Shown here piece by piece: positions 25,953-38,652 of a DNA stretch of 64,000 nt. The DNA is taken from NCBI GenBank assembly GCA_050084985.1, contig JBITNC010000001.1, positions 184,512,001-184,576,000 on the forward strand, written 5' to 3'. Under the pieces are notes generated by a model. That model was given only the letters and a program-made list of their open reading frames with translations, had not been told where the DNA came from and did not search any database. Positions within the stretch are counted from its first letter, which is position 1. Each line of letters opens with the position of its first letter. This DNA is from Nageia nagi (taxonomy: Eukaryota > Pinophyta). The translations under genes and the position numbers were made by a program.

Positions 25953-26719
25953 TGAATTTTATGACATAGTAGTGCAAGAGAATAACTCAAAAAACAATGA
26001 GCTTTAGATTCCAAAGCACCAAAGTTATACAATATAGCATTGTACTCCAAAGCACCAAAGTTACACAACATAGCACTAAAGTCACTAAATGGGTGACTAA
26101 ATGAGCTCATATTGAGGAAAATAAAATATGGTTGGAAAGAATTCGATAATAGGTATTCAAAAATATAAAATATTACACTTCAAGTTTATAAGCACCAAAG
26201 TTTGGACATGAGCACCAGAGTCTAGGTAGGGAGCACCAATGTTTTAACAAATTAGACTAAAATGCAATTTCCAAAGGTAAAAATGATGTGCTTAAACTAA
26301 TTAAAATCATACAAAATTTATACATCTTAGATACTTAGTAAGGTTTATGAACTATCCATGTTTTAGTAGAGAAAGAGTTGCATATCAAAAGATACAATCT
26401 CTAAAAGTAGGCTACTCAAAATTTTTGTAAACTTTTGATTGTATAATACAAGAAAACATAGTAGGCTAGAAAAATGGAATTTTCACCTTGAATTCATGTT
26501 ACACACTCTAATTACTTGTTACAATGTAATAGAACACATATTTCTCTAAGACTAAAAACTAAGGAATCTAAGTTATTACATGAAGAGTAACAATATACAA
26601 TAATTACAATCTGAAATATTCCTACAATTACAAATTGAAATACTTTGTAGTTACAAAATGAGGGACAAATTTATTTTTCTAACTTGGAAATGCCACATGG
26701 TCAACATCATATTCCAACT
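25953..26719 (-). repeat. 5' LTR of copia C
   Basis: Longer than the left LTR (about 767 versus 691 bp). Part of the difference is a local repeat of the TCCAAAGCACCAAAGTTA motif near 26015 and 26050. The outer end is GTTGGAATATGATGTTGACC on the minus strand; the expected leading T has changed. Confidence 0.8.
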
Positions 26720-26757
26720 GGCATAGATTCTAAATAGAATACATTACAATTTTATAA

Positions 26758-27502
26758 TGGTTTATTAGGTTAGAATAGAGTAAAAACATCTCATTGTAAC
26801 ATTCTGTAATGAACTAACATAGTATACAAAAGAGAAAATCATTCCAAAAGTTGTTGTGTGATTTTTGTGAGTGCAGTATAGATTTTTTTATCAAACAATA
26901 TGTGATATTTCAAGGCTTAAAAATTTAGTTACATAGCTCATTTTTTTATGGATATTGTCTCATTGGAAAATTAGTTTCAATATCTTTCCATTGCTATATA
27001 ATATGTCATACCTTTTTTTGAGAATAACCCACACCATCTATTGTTTTAGACTATCAATCTATCATTTCCATAATTATTAAGATAGTATCTTATGTCACCA
27101 AGATTCGCTAGAGTTTTAGAAATCCATTTATAAATTGACATTCATCTTTGGAAATTTAATTTCAATACATTTCCAATAATATTTTATACTTCATACTTTT
27201 GTTAAGAATCATCATAGCGACATCCCATCCTTTGTGAGGTATTTTTGCTACGAAACTGTAAGTTGTTCCCCAAAAATAGTGCCTCATGTCGTTTAGAATT
27301 GCTAGAAATTTATAGATCCTTTTTCCATTCATTATACACCACTAGAAATTTTGTTTCCAAATCTTACCAATGATATATGACACCTTATATTTTATCTTGA
27401 TTTTTTCATCTTGTTTATGACATATTCATCATAGTATAAATTATCAATTTAGCAATTTTGGTTTGTTTGGCAATTATACTTCGTTGTTGGTTGTTTTATT
27501 GA
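26758..27502 (+). repeat. 5' LTR of copia D, left end missing
   Basis: It aligns with the 3' LTR from TTAGGTTAGAATAGAGTAAAA (26764, compare 31590) to the end near TTTTATTGA before a mutated PBS (TTTAGTATCATATCC). About 150 bp at its start are absent. Confidence 0.75.
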
Positions 27503-27615
27503 TTTAGTATCATATCCTTTTTCAGTTGGAGGGTTGAATCACTTGTGTATACCTTTGTAATAATTTACCAAGTTATTTTATGAGAGTTTTTGCAAGTTCA
27601 TAGTTTTTCATGCAT

Positions 27616-30600
27616 AACGGCCAACAACACTAACTCATTGCCAATTTTGGATTTTAATGGTGAACATTATGAATATTGAAGCATTAACATAAAAAAAATT
27701 TGATGGGTAAAGTTATATTTGATGCTATAGAAGACGGTTATATAGAAATAATAGACTGATCATGTAGTATGAAAGGAAGCCCAGAAAAGGAATTGCTTTG
27801 CGCTTTACCATGTTCAATTTGCATTGGAGAAAAGTATTTTCCAAGTATAGCTAGTTGTAAAATAGCTACATATGCATGGAAATCCTTACAATATGGTTAC
27901 CAATATAATGACCAAGTCAAGCAAGTGATGATGTAGACTCTACAAAGAGTGTTTGAAAACATGAGAATGCAATATGGTAAGAGTGTTGACGACTATTGTG
28001 TCTGAGTGAAGGATTTCATTAATAAAATGGAAACTCTTTGCAAAGATGTGTAGAAGGTTTTTGTAGTTAAGAAAGTGTTGAGAATACTCATACCAAAATG
28101 GAATCATGTGGAGATTATTATTAATAAGAGTAAGGATTTATCCACTCTTGAGTCGCATGAGACAAGGCTTTATGTAATCAGTTTTTAGTCTTTAGGAGAA
28201 GGAACTCTCTTCTAAGTTATAATAAGTCAATTCCAGTGGAAAAGGTAGAAAAATGGTGAAGGTAGAGTTCAAAATCCTTCTAGATGATGATGCAATAAAA
28301 GAGTTGGTGCACCTAGAAGAGGTGATAAGAGGAATGTCCAATGTTATCATTGTAATAAGTTTAAACATTATGAGAAAGAATGCAGACTAAAGTCTAGTAA
28401 TAAAGACAAGATTACAAACTATGTTGAGGAATTTACTACATAATCAAATTTTTCTTATCATGTAATAAGATTGATAATAATCTTCAAGAAAAATTGATTC
28501 TTGATTCCAAATGTTCCAATCATATGAAAGGACAAGGAGATCTATTTTCTTCCTTAGATCATTCATTCAAATCTAATATCAGGCTTAGAGATGAAAAATC
28601 TTTGAAGGTAGCTGCCAAAGGTGTAATGGAGATGAACACAAGAGAAGATAAAAAAAAGGTTTGTGACATTTATTACATGCCAAATTTGAAACATAATGTA
28701 TTAAGCATAGACTAGATAATGGAAAGGAATTAGCTAGTTTTTGAGAATAAGTAGTGTGTGATTTATGATAAGAACCATAGGAATAGAGGAAAGCATGTCA
28801 AATAGAATTTCCATAAAGGGAAAGCATATAGGACCTCATACCCATTTCAATTGGTTCATTATGATTTGTTTATACCAATGCAAACTAAGAGTTTGTATAA
28901 GAACTATTATTTTCTTACTTTTATAGATGACTACTCCAAAATATGTTGGGTGTATTTCCTCAAGCATAAGGATGAAGAATTTAGTTGTTTCAAGGAGTTC
29001 AAAAATCTATTTGAGAATCATAGTGGCTACAACTTTAAGTCTTTAAGGATTGAACATGGTGAAGATTTTTGCTCTAATGAATTCCTCCAAATTTTGCAAA
29101 GATAATGGCATTAAAAGGCAACTCATTTTTTCCTATACTCCACAATAGAATGGAGTAGTGGCGAGGAAGAATCATATTGTTGTAGAGATGGTTAAGAGTA
29201 TGTTGTAGACTAAGGGGAAAATAAATTCCTATTAGGCTGATGCAGTCCTAACAATAGTTTGTATTATGAATAAGAGTCCTACTATCAGCTTGGAGAACAT
29301 GACTCCTTAAGGGGCTTGGTATGAAAAGAAACCAAATGTTAATCTTTTTAAAAAAAATTGGTTGTTTTGTTTATACTCATGTGGTTGATGAACTTAGGAA
29401 GAAGCTTGATCTTAAAAGCGAAGCATGTATTTTTTTTTTATTGTGAAATGAGTAAGGCCTACAAGCTTTGTAACCCAAAAATTCATAAAATTATGGTTTC
29501 TATAGATGTGATTTTTGATGAAGGGGGAGTATATGGTCATCCAAGATTTTATGTTGATTATGGAAAAAGTGGTGGAAGTTCTCTAAGTGTGCAACCCTAT
29601 GTACATACCAAGCTACAAATTATTCAACCAATTCCACCAACTAGCCCTTCTAATAGTCTCAAACAAAGCACTTCAAGTCACTCTTCAAGTGATGATTATC
29701 CAAATATATTTTCAAATGTTATGTAAATAAAATGAGGGGAAAGGCACTACAAATTCATCCTCCTAGTCAAATTATGGACAACATTTTACCTAGGAGACTT
29801 GTTAGAGGTCAAACTCAAGAAATTAAACAAGTTATTCATAGACTTAAGAAGATGCACATGTATGTTGATGAAAATGAAGGTGACCCAAAAGGTAATGTTG
29901 TGAATTATGCTTTGATGGTTGTTGTTTACTTTGAACCTTCTTATTATGAAGATTATTGTGCTAAAGGTGTTTGGATGTAAGCTATGAAAGAGGATATCAA
30001 TTCTAATTAAAAAAAATGACACTTCATAGCTTATAGAAATACCCAAGGGAAATAAATATGTGGGTTCTATACAGGTCTATAAGACTAAGTATAACAGTGA
30101 TGGAAGCATTGAGAGACACAAGGCTAGGCTTTTGGCTAAAGGATTCATACTAAGGTATGGAATTTATTATGAATAAACATTTATGCCCATAGTCAGGAAA
30201 GAGACTATGAGAATGGTTCTCTACTTGGCTACTCAAAAGAGTTGGATTGTACATAACTTAGATATAAAAAGTTCTATTTTGAATGGGTACTTATATGAAG
30301 AAGTTTATGCATATAAAACTCAATTTTTTGAGGTCAAAGGCAAAGAAAATCATGTTTATAAGTTGAAAAAGACTTTGCATGGCCTTAAGCAAGCTCCAAG
30401 AGCTTGGTACACTAGAATTGATGGATACTTTCAATAGAGAGGCTTCAAGAGAAGTAAAAGTGAACCTACTCTATACTTCAAGAAAGAAGGTGATGAATTT
30501 TTCTTATTTTTTTGTATGTTGATTAATTTATTTATATGGATAGTATTTCCAATTTGATTGACAATTTTAAGGTTGCCATGATGAGTGAGTTTGACATGAA

Positions 30601-31435
30601 GGATTTATGATTGATGCACTACTTTCTTGGAATGGAGGTGCACCAAAGAAAAGTCCAAATCTTCATTTGAACCAAGTATGCAAAGGATATGTTGAATAAG
30701 TGTGATATGGAAAATAATAAACCAATCCCTACTCCCATCACACATGGTGAGTTGTTATGTAAAGATGATGGGGTTGAAAAGGTGAATGTAAAAAATTATA
30801 GGAGCATTATTGGGAGGTTGATGTCTCTCACAAATACCAGAATAGATATATGAGTGATCCATCTTCTTTACATTTGAAGACTGCTAAAATAATTTTGAGT
30901 TATGTTAAAGGTATTATTGACTTTGCAATACATTATTTTCTAGTAAAGAGATAAAACTAGTTAGCTTCAATGATTCATATTGGGGAATCAAATTGGATGA
31001 CTAAAAGTCCACATATGGTAATTATTTTTCACTTAGATCTAGACTGATCACTTGAAGTTAAAGGAAACAATGATTAGTAGCTCTTTCTTCTACTAAGGCT
31101 GAGCACATTATAGTTACAACAATTGTTGCTCAAGCTTTATGGCTTAAGAAAGTGTTGGAGGATATAGGTGAGAAACAAAGTGGTCATATTGTCATTTTTT
31201 GTCACAATTTGAATGCCATGTAGTTGGCAAAGAATCATGTCCATCATAACAATTGTAAGCATTTTGACATGAAATATCATGTCAGTTGTGATATGGTGCA
31301 AAAGAAGCAGGTTGAATTGAGATATTACAACATCCATTATCAACTAGCAGACATATTCACTAAAGGTATAATTAAAGCTCAATTTATGAAGCTAAAAAAC
31401 TCACTTATGAGCCCTCTTAGCATTAAGGGGGAGAA
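27616..31435 (+). pseudogene. copia D gag-pol, broken
   Basis: Gag begins near 27616, where the start codon now reads ATA, followed by ANNTNSLPILDFNGEHYEY and an immediate stop. The nucleocapsid knuckle near 28339 is intact: CYHCNKFKHYEKEC (CX2CX4HX4C). Protease at 28494-28715 has DSKCSNHM instead of DSGCSNHM. Integrase at 28851-29105 (HYDLFIPMQ, YYFLTFIDDYSKICW) and 29358-29726. RT at 29732-30437, including HGLKQAPRAWYTRIDGYFQ. RNase H tail at 31224-31448, with HFDMKYHVSCDMVQKKQVEL and YQLADIFTKGI. Many stops and frameshifts. Confidence 0.85.
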
Positions 31436-33130
31436 TGTTATAATATGATGTTGGCCATGTTACATTTCCAAGTCATCAAAATGATTCTATCCCTCTTTTG
31501 TAACTATACAATATGTAATTGTAAGAATATCTTATTTGTAATAGTTGTAGCATGTTATTTGTTCATGTAACAACTTTCAAATCTTTGTATTAGGTTAAAA
31601 TAGAGTAAAACTATCTCATTTTAACATTTTGTAATGAACTAGCATAATATGTAATAGTGAAAATCATTCCAAAAGTTGTGATTTTCATAAGTGTAGTCCA
31701 AATTTTCAATCGAAAAATCCATGATCTTTCAGGGCTTATAACTTTAGTTCTAGAGCTCAACTTTTTGTTGGTATTGGCCTATTGCAAAGTTGGTCTAAAT
31801 ACCTTTCCATTGATATATAATATGCCATACCAATTTTTAGAATCACCAACACACCAGCTATTTTTCATGAAACTATCAAACTGTCATTTCCAAAATTGAT
31901 AATGATAGTGTCTTGTGTTGTCAAGATTTGTTAGAGTTTTAGCAATCCATTTGCAAACCACCATCAGGGTTCGTTTTAGCCACGAATAATTGCTAATGAG
32001 CGAATTTTAAGGATCATCAACATTGAAAATGATAATTTTGTGAAGTTGGAAAATGGCCCATGTCGCTAAAATTTTTCAATTTTTTTTTACCTAAGTCATC
32101 AATGCAAATCCATATTTTAGATTAAATTTTTATGTTTTCATTAATTTTTAGAAACATTAAATGGTTGACTTTGCCAAGAAATTATAAATTATTATTTTGA
32201 TTTGAACAAAATCACCCAATATTATTAAATAATATTTACTTTTTATTCTATTTATTGTTAAACAATACTATTTTTTAATTTTTAAAATATATTTATACTT
32301 AACAATATACAACAATAATTATTTTATATTATTTTTAAAATATACTACCCTACAAGGGCAAGCCTATTGTCATGCAATAACAAGCTTGTCGTCATGCAGT
32401 GGCAATCTAGCTGTCATGCACTTGCAATAGAAAGCATGTTGTCATGCGGTGGTAAGTTTTTCATGCATACTAGAGCCTTGGGGTGGAGAGAGGTTGGCAA
32501 TTAAACCAATCCCTTTGGAGTAGGGAGCAGCTCCTTTATCAAGGTAGAAGAGTGAGTCTATTATGTTTATCCAAGTGGAAGAGTGAGTTTATTGTGTTTA
32601 TGCACGTAGAAGAGGGTCAAATCATCAAATTTTTTTTTTTTTTTTCTCTTAAATTTCTTCATTCTATTTTTTTGAAATTTGCTTCAAATCACCTTGACTA
32701 TGAATTCGATTCACCTTAAATTATCTAAATGAGTTTCATGGAAGGGCTCTTAAGATGAACCTTGATCACCATCTACCATTGGAAGTATGGTTTCAATACC
32801 TTTCCAATGGTATATTACAATATATACTTTTGTTAAGAATCAACATAGCAACATCCCATTCTTTGTGAGGTATTTTTGTTGTGAAACTATACATTGGTTG
32901 CAAAAACAATGTTTCATGTCGTTAAGCATCGATAGAGATTTGTAGATACTTTTGCCAATCACCATACACTGTTAAAAAGTTATTTTCCATACTTTTCTAA
33001 TAGTATATAACACCATATAGTTTGTCTTGATTTCACCATCATATTTGTGACATTTGCCATAGTATAAATTGCTAGTCTAGTGATTTTGGTATGTTTGATG
33101 ACTATACTTAATTGTTGGTGACTTTGTTCA
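31436..33130 (+). repeat. 3' LTR of copia D, interrupted
   Basis: Starts TGTTATAATATGATGTTGGCC after the purine tract. It runs to 31964, is interrupted by 31965-32764, and resumes to about 33130 (…TTTGTTCA). Without the insertion and the duplicated 8 bp it is about 887 bp. Confidence 0.8.
31965..32764. mobile_element. Non-autonomous hAT-type element inside the LTR of D
   Basis: The insertion starts CAGGGTTCGTTTTA and ends with the inverted match TAAGATGAACCTTG, giving imperfect 14-bp terminal inverted repeats of the CAGGG type typical of hAT transposons. It is flanked by an 8-bp target duplication with one mismatch (ACCACCAT at 31957-31964, ATCACCAT at 32765-32772). The other LTR of D supplies the uninterrupted reference. 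Four copies of a roughly 22-bp GTCATGC-containing repeat lie at about 32353-32460. No transposase, so it would depend on an autonomous hAT. Confidence 0.8.
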
Positions 33131-33300
33131 TTTCTTTACAAACATCAAAAAAATATGATAAAAACATTAAATTTTTATATTTATTATAAAAAATAGAATT
33201 AAATATAATAAAGACATTAAATTTAAATGTACTATAAAAATATTAAAATAAAAAATAGTACAAAAATATTATAAAACATCAAAATTAGCTATAATAATTT

Positions 33301-33640
33301 ATTCTCTGAAACAATCTCACATATCTAGGGATACGTTTAGCGCACTTTGTGCAAGTAAATCTGATTCAAACCTTTTTTCATTACGTCTCTATGAATTCCT
33401 AAACCTCCTTGTACAAGTTGATAGAATGTTAACAAAAGCTGAAATTTTCATTTGATCTAACAATTCTATGGCTTCTTCATTGTGTTTATGCTTGTAGCAA
33501 GTTGATATCATGGAAGTCTATGCTAAAGCATCTTATTTGGTCATACGATCAAAAATTTCCAAGCATGGCAACATTGTTGGATTTCATGTACATTGTCATG
33601 AATGTACTTTGTATGATTCTATTTGGGACAAAACATCTAT
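33301..33640 (-). pseudogene. Pentatricopeptide-repeat (PPR) protein fragment
   Basis: On the minus strand, pieces read FMTMYMKSNNVAML, LEIFDRMTK, DALA, TSMISTCYKHKHNEEAIEL, FVNILSTC, GIHRDVMKKG and FESDLLAQSALN. Their order and spacing match PLS-type plant PPR proteins (…VFDxMPxRDVVSWTSMI…HGxxEEALELFxQM…TFVxxLSAC…). Parts lie in different frames with stops between (after MTK and after DALA), so this is a pseudogene fragment of about 110 codons. Such proteins act in organelle RNA processing. I see no flanking gene structure or poly-A tail. Confidence 0.65.
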
Positions 33641-36589
33641 ACTATTTTAGTGAATTTAATTAAATATTCAAGGAATTTGTTTGTAGAATCAAATATGGCA
33701 AATTTCAAATTTTGTTGCAAAAATTTGTCGAACTTGACTACCTAGCTTTGAATATAAGATCAAGTAACACTATCATAGATTCTATTTGAGATTGGTTAAA
33801 TTTGGATTGTTGAAGTTTAATGTCTTTAATGAATGTGGTTTTTTAAATTGAAAGCTTCATAAGCATTGTAGAGTATTGTTCACAAAGAAGTAGCAATTTT
33901 TTGTTTGATTTGTGAAGTGGTTAATTGCTGTTATGGAGGTCCAAATTCAAAACCCAACATCCTTCCCATTGATTAATGATTCTACATGCATATAGAAGCA
34001 AACTAACTAATCATTAGAGTAGAAAAAAGGTTTACATCTCTTGCAACTAGCATTCGAGCTCATCAATTCGCCCTTGCATTTCAATGAGGATCATCCATAT
34101 TTTTTTCTAGGGATTTGTCCGCCATAGCTTGCATCTTTAATCTTCAAGCGAAAACTTCTTTTGTTATTGCTTTGTCTCATTTCAACTATTCAAGAGCATG
34201 TCATTGCCAAAGACCTCTAAGGTCTAACCCCACCTTGATCATGTTTGTCTCCACCAAGCTTTGGAATCCTCCGTTATGGCCTAGAAAGGCATAAAAACAT
34301 CAAGGACAAGTCTTGGTGCATGGATGCTTGACTTTTCCTCTCTTTGCAATCAAATTACCTATTGTCGGTACAATGTTGAGGTTGGAGTTTCACAAGATGA
34401 GGGTTCAAATGTTGCATTTAAAGGAGCTATTCAAAGGAGAGGAGGGATAAGTATAAGAGTTTGGGGCAACAAATTCATTAAAGTCAGGTCAACAATGAAT
34501 TATGTTGTGAGTTTCATTGCTACCAAGCTAACAATAGATTCTCATTATGGTATTTGTTATTGTCAAATCCAATTGAGTTGACAATTAATTTCCGCTACAA
34601 AATTTTTAATGTTTTGTGAAACACTAATAAAGGTAAAGCCAATATTTAACAACTTTTAAACATTTGGTTTGTAAGACCTATTAAGAGTTTTATATATCAT
34701 CAATTTAAATGTAAACAGAACTCAGAACATCTAATGTGGATGTCATCACACCTCAATTGTTTGCCAAATTCCTTGGCAAGAGGTGACAAGTAATTATTTG
34801 AAAGTTGTAGCAAACACCATCGTATTGTGTTTGATGTAGATCTAGAATTTTGCTTTTATGAATTACTTTCGTTGGATGGGTGTAAGTGATTATGATAAAT
34901 TGTTCTTGAAAGTATTATTTTTCTTAAAATATTATATTTTTCATTATGTAAAGAAACAATCATTCAAATACTTAATTGATACATATTTACTTGTGAACAA
35001 GCTTTAATAGATCCTACAAATCAATAAATTTAAAAGAACATTAAAAAAAATCTATTTATAATAAAAATTAATATTATCAATAATACCAAATGTAAATATT
35101 ATACTTAAACTTTTTACTATAACAAATTACATTCTTTAGCTTGTTCACTCTACACTTTCCCTTCAATTGCTCGATATATTCACTTTTTTTGGCTTGCTTG
35201 TGCTTTTTTGTTAGGAAAAAATATTCTCTTTTCAAAGTTTAATACTTCTTGCAAATCAATCAGAATAACAAAATGAATTGACAGATAGATGAGTTGGAGA
35301 GGTGGGTAATTCAAAGCTCTTAATTTCGAGAGGTCAAGATTCAAAACTTTCTACCCTTAAAAGTTGAAACATACTTAAAATCCTATTGAGTTCAAGGTAA
35401 GTGTGAATAACGCGAAGATCATGTTCCCTGTAGATTTCAACGACGTGAATACCCCTCAATCACGACTAAGCTTAAAAATTTTAATGATACTCTCCATCAA
35501 AAATAAACTTCCAACAACAACAAAAAATAAAAATAACAAAAATCTAAATCCAAATTTTATAATAAGACTATTTTTTAATTCTTCATTTGCTTGTTCACTC
35601 CAATGCTTTAGATATAATTTTTAACATATATTTAATAGAAACATATTTAACGAATTATTAAACTCTGTTATGGAAATAACTTCTAAGTCATGCTATGTCG
35701 TATAGAATATTCTATTTTCAGTCGAGTAAAAGGAATAGTATATCCATTGTGATATTGTAAATTTATCATTGAATTATTAGATTGAACTAGAGTCATTATT
35801 ACCGTCACCTGACCTATAGTTCTCTTTTGCATGTAATAAGATCACTGGAACTCCCAAACTCTCTGGATGGCTCAAGTTTGTTAAGGCATATGCTGTAGAT
35901 CAATATTCACAGTTCTTCCAACAGAATGTCCCAAAACAAGGAAACGCTTTCTAAGACATCTCAATCAGTTTTTACTGTACAAACCATCATGTGATACACA
36001 GCCATCTGCTTAAGAAAACTAATAATATAAAAACCTTGTAATTAAAGGATTTAAAATATCCCATAAAAGGTCCCATCAGGTTCAGAGCCGTATGCTATGA
36101 AGACAAACAATTTCTATTACAACATTTCTCTATTGACAATCTAGTCAAATACTGTACAACATGGCCATTGACCAGTAAAATATAAACAATGTCAATTGGA
36201 CCAAAGTGCTGCACCAGTTTCTGTCCATCTCACCATTTGTGAACAAGAAATTGGAGTGAAAAAAGGCAACTCATCATTTGCTTGGAAGGCATTAATAAAA
36301 TCATCATCAGCCATTTATCAGTCATGTCTCGCAATGTTCCAAGTCGTGTTACCCCTTGACACTGTTCAGCTGAAATTAAATATCTACCAAGGGTCAGTAC
36401 ACTACCTAGCATCACAAGAAATGATCAGCATTAATAAAATTAAGCAGACATTACTTTTAGTTAAGAATGTAAAATTTAATCAAATATTGGCAATGTCCTG
36501 CATCTTCATCACAAGTTTACTGCAGTCAGTCATAAGGCTAACAAGAAATTGTCTACTATGCATTCTTCTTGCACAGTTGTTTGGTTAGG
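33641..36589. other. AT-rich DNA, no gene assigned
   Basis: An 85-codon frame at 34324-34581 (with VAFKGAIQRRGGISIRVWGN) and a 130-codon frame at 36196-36588 are open but match nothing I know and have no support such as splice sites or repeats. The interval could include 5' parts of the adjacent hAT transposase that are too decayed to read. Confidence 0.45.
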
Positions 36590-38020
36590 TAGTGGACGAG
36601 GTAGGAGTTGAAAATGTTATCAGATAATCACGAACAACATTTCAACATATGTATTAGCAGGAAAGAAGCTGGAAGATAGATTTCCCACTCTCATTTGGAC
36701 CACATATGCAACACATTGCCTATACTTGCTGCTAGAGGACATTGTGAGATTGCCTTAGATTATGTAGATCATGCAGAAAGCCAAATCAATCAGAAAATAC
36801 ATTTACAACCACTTATAGGTTTTAATGTGACCAAGGAGTACGATGGAGGCAACCTAGTGCGACATTATTTGCTACAAATTTTATCACATTCCCTCTTCAA
36901 TGCACAGGTTGATAACTTGATTATACATTACAATTTTGTATTTATGCAAATAATAAATATTTTTATTTTTAGTTGTTTACTAATAAATTCTATTGATTTC
37001 TAGAGGGGCATTGCAGAAAATGTTTGTTGGTGATGAGTGGCGTACAAATGCTGGAGCATGGTACAAAAACACTCCTGAATGAAGCATAGTTTATGATTTC
37101 ATATTTGAGCAGCCCTTTTGGGATGCCATGGAAGAGGCAATCAAGATTCAACCATAAAACTACAAGTTAATGTTTGAAAACATAAATAGATTTTTTTAGT
37201 TTTTTTTAAATATAGGTCAATTTGAGAGATCATTGATGAACATTCAACCAATTGACTTAATAGCCGCCTTCGTGCACTAGGGGGCTAACTTAATCCACAA
37301 TTTTGGTTTGGCAAATGCGTACAGACTATAGGGTGTTAAAAGGGATTTAGGGAGAGCATTGACTGTTTTCTGGGTGATGATGTTGTTCACTCCAAGATAC
37401 AATGTGAGCTTCAATGTTACAAGAAGGCCATGGTATCCGCCTAAAATCACCTGAATCCATGAAACAAAAATCAATCATGTCGCCAAGTAAGTTAATTTAA
37501 ATTTTTATCTTCATATTTTACAGGTGAAAATTGAAATTTTGAAATATTAATTCTCTTTTTTGTTGATTTTTTTCAGATTTATGGTGGGAGGATTTTGGGA
37601 CATATACACCAAACCTAGTGCGTTTTGCAATACGCATTTTATCTCAGCCATGTAACCTTTCAAGTTATGAGCACAATTAAAGTATTTTTGGGCACATACA
37701 CTCCAATAAAAGGAATATATTAACACAAAAGAAATTTAATGATCTTGTGTTTGTGCATTACAATTTATTCTTCCACCACAAACAAGTAACAAAAACAATT
37801 TCGAGTTATGAGGCCATTGACTTGAAGCAAATTGATTCATCCTTTGATTGGATCGTAGAAACTCAATAGGAGGCATAACTCCATGAGGAGGATCCCACCT
37901 TGGCCTTGGAGGATCTTGAGCAACTAGCTGACAGGTGGCAAAGGAACAGGAAGAGGAAAGGGCACGAGCATCAGCAGCTACACGATCAAAGCTAGAGGCA
38001 CAGGGAGAGACAATCACACA
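36590..38020 (+). pseudogene. hAT-superfamily transposase pseudogene
   Basis: A plant hAT transposase (DUF659 plus C-terminal dimerisation type) would cut and move its own element. Pieces in order: VVDEVGVENVI and ITNNISTYVLAGKKLEDRFP (36590-36700); IWTTYATHCLYLLLEDIV (to about 36755); a probable intron at about 36909-37003 (CACAG/GTTGAT…TTTCTAG); LQKMFVGDEWRTNAG and FEQPFWDAMEEAIKIQP (37011-37155); FLGDDVVHSKIQCEL (near 37370-37410); and the C-terminal hAT block WWEDFGTYTPNLVRFAIRI, FVHYNLFFHHKQ and LEDLEQLADRWQRNRKRKG (37578-37980). Stops and frame changes occur throughout. Terminal inverted repeats were not found. It is a candidate relic of an autonomous hAT, not shown to match the small hAT insert at 32 kb. 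Confidence 0.75.
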
Positions 38021-38128
38021 GACAACAATAGCACAGAGAGAGCTTAGAGCTTACGCTAGAGCAAAGGGCAAAGCAAATATAGTTTTTCATTTTAGACACT
38101 AAATTATGTATTTTGTCATGTCTCATTA

Positions 38129-38180
38129 GTTGAACAATAGCAAGTAAAAAACTAGTTGAACAATAGCAAGTAAAATTGTG
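38129..38180. repeat. 26-bp tandem duplication
   Basis: GTTGAACAATAGCAAGTAAAA occurs at 38129 and 38155. Confidence 0.85.
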
Positions 38181-38652
38181 AAGAAGACTGTGTAACATTA
38201 AAAATACTGAAGAATTTAAGATTGATTGATGATTCCTCCTACTTCCTTCCGTCTCATTGTTTGTTTTGCTGTCCATTGTTGTTAACAGTCTGCTGTCAAC
38301 TTTTGAGGCTTATAACTTGATATTTATGCACTTTCAAAACCTGACACTTGTATTTTTGAATTCCCATTTCTGTACAGAATAAAACCCCACTTTCTGTATC
38401 TCATTCTAGCAACTGTCCCAAACCACCCACCTGCAAAACCTGTTTAAGACTTCTCAGCATTCAATTTGATTCTGTTTGGCCTTATATGAGGTAAATTTCA
38501 TCTGCTTCAACCTGTTTTCCACATTAGGTATCAAAACTTATGTTACTGTCATTGAGTTGGAGTGAACTTTAGTTCATGATATCTTTCAAAATTTATTAAG
38601 TTCTTAGACACATTCATTGAAGGAAGTCTTCATTTGTTGCTGATTGAGTCAA

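Larger units (their letters stand above)
21179..26719 (-). mobile_element. Ty1/copia element C, both LTRs present
   Basis: A structurally near-complete but coding-dead copia element on the minus strand. 5' LTR at 25953-26719, PBS at 25941-25952, gag from 25840, then protease, integrase, RT and RNase H down to about 21900, a short purine tract (AACAGGGAGTA on the minus strand, 21870-21880) and the 3' LTR at 21179-21869. The LTRs share long blocks but are strongly diverged, so insertion is old. It belongs to the same family as element D immediately to the right in the opposite orientation. I could not confirm a target-site duplication. Confidence 0.85.
26720..33130 (+). mobile_element. Ty1/copia element D
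   Basis: Plus-strand copia element of the same family as C. A 5'-shortened 5' LTR (to 27502), degraded PBS, gag, protease, integrase, RT and RNase H are followed by a purine tract (AAGGGGGAGAA) and the 3' LTR (31436-33130), which is split by an 800-bp hAT-type insertion. The two LTRs can be aligned on both sides of that insertion. D lies head to head with C, with no unrelated DNA between them beyond about 40 bp. Confidence 0.85.

Noticed and set aside
36196-36588. 130-codon plus-strand ORF before the hAT transposase
   Set aside because: No domain, no splice support and no similarity to known hAT N-termini that I can see.
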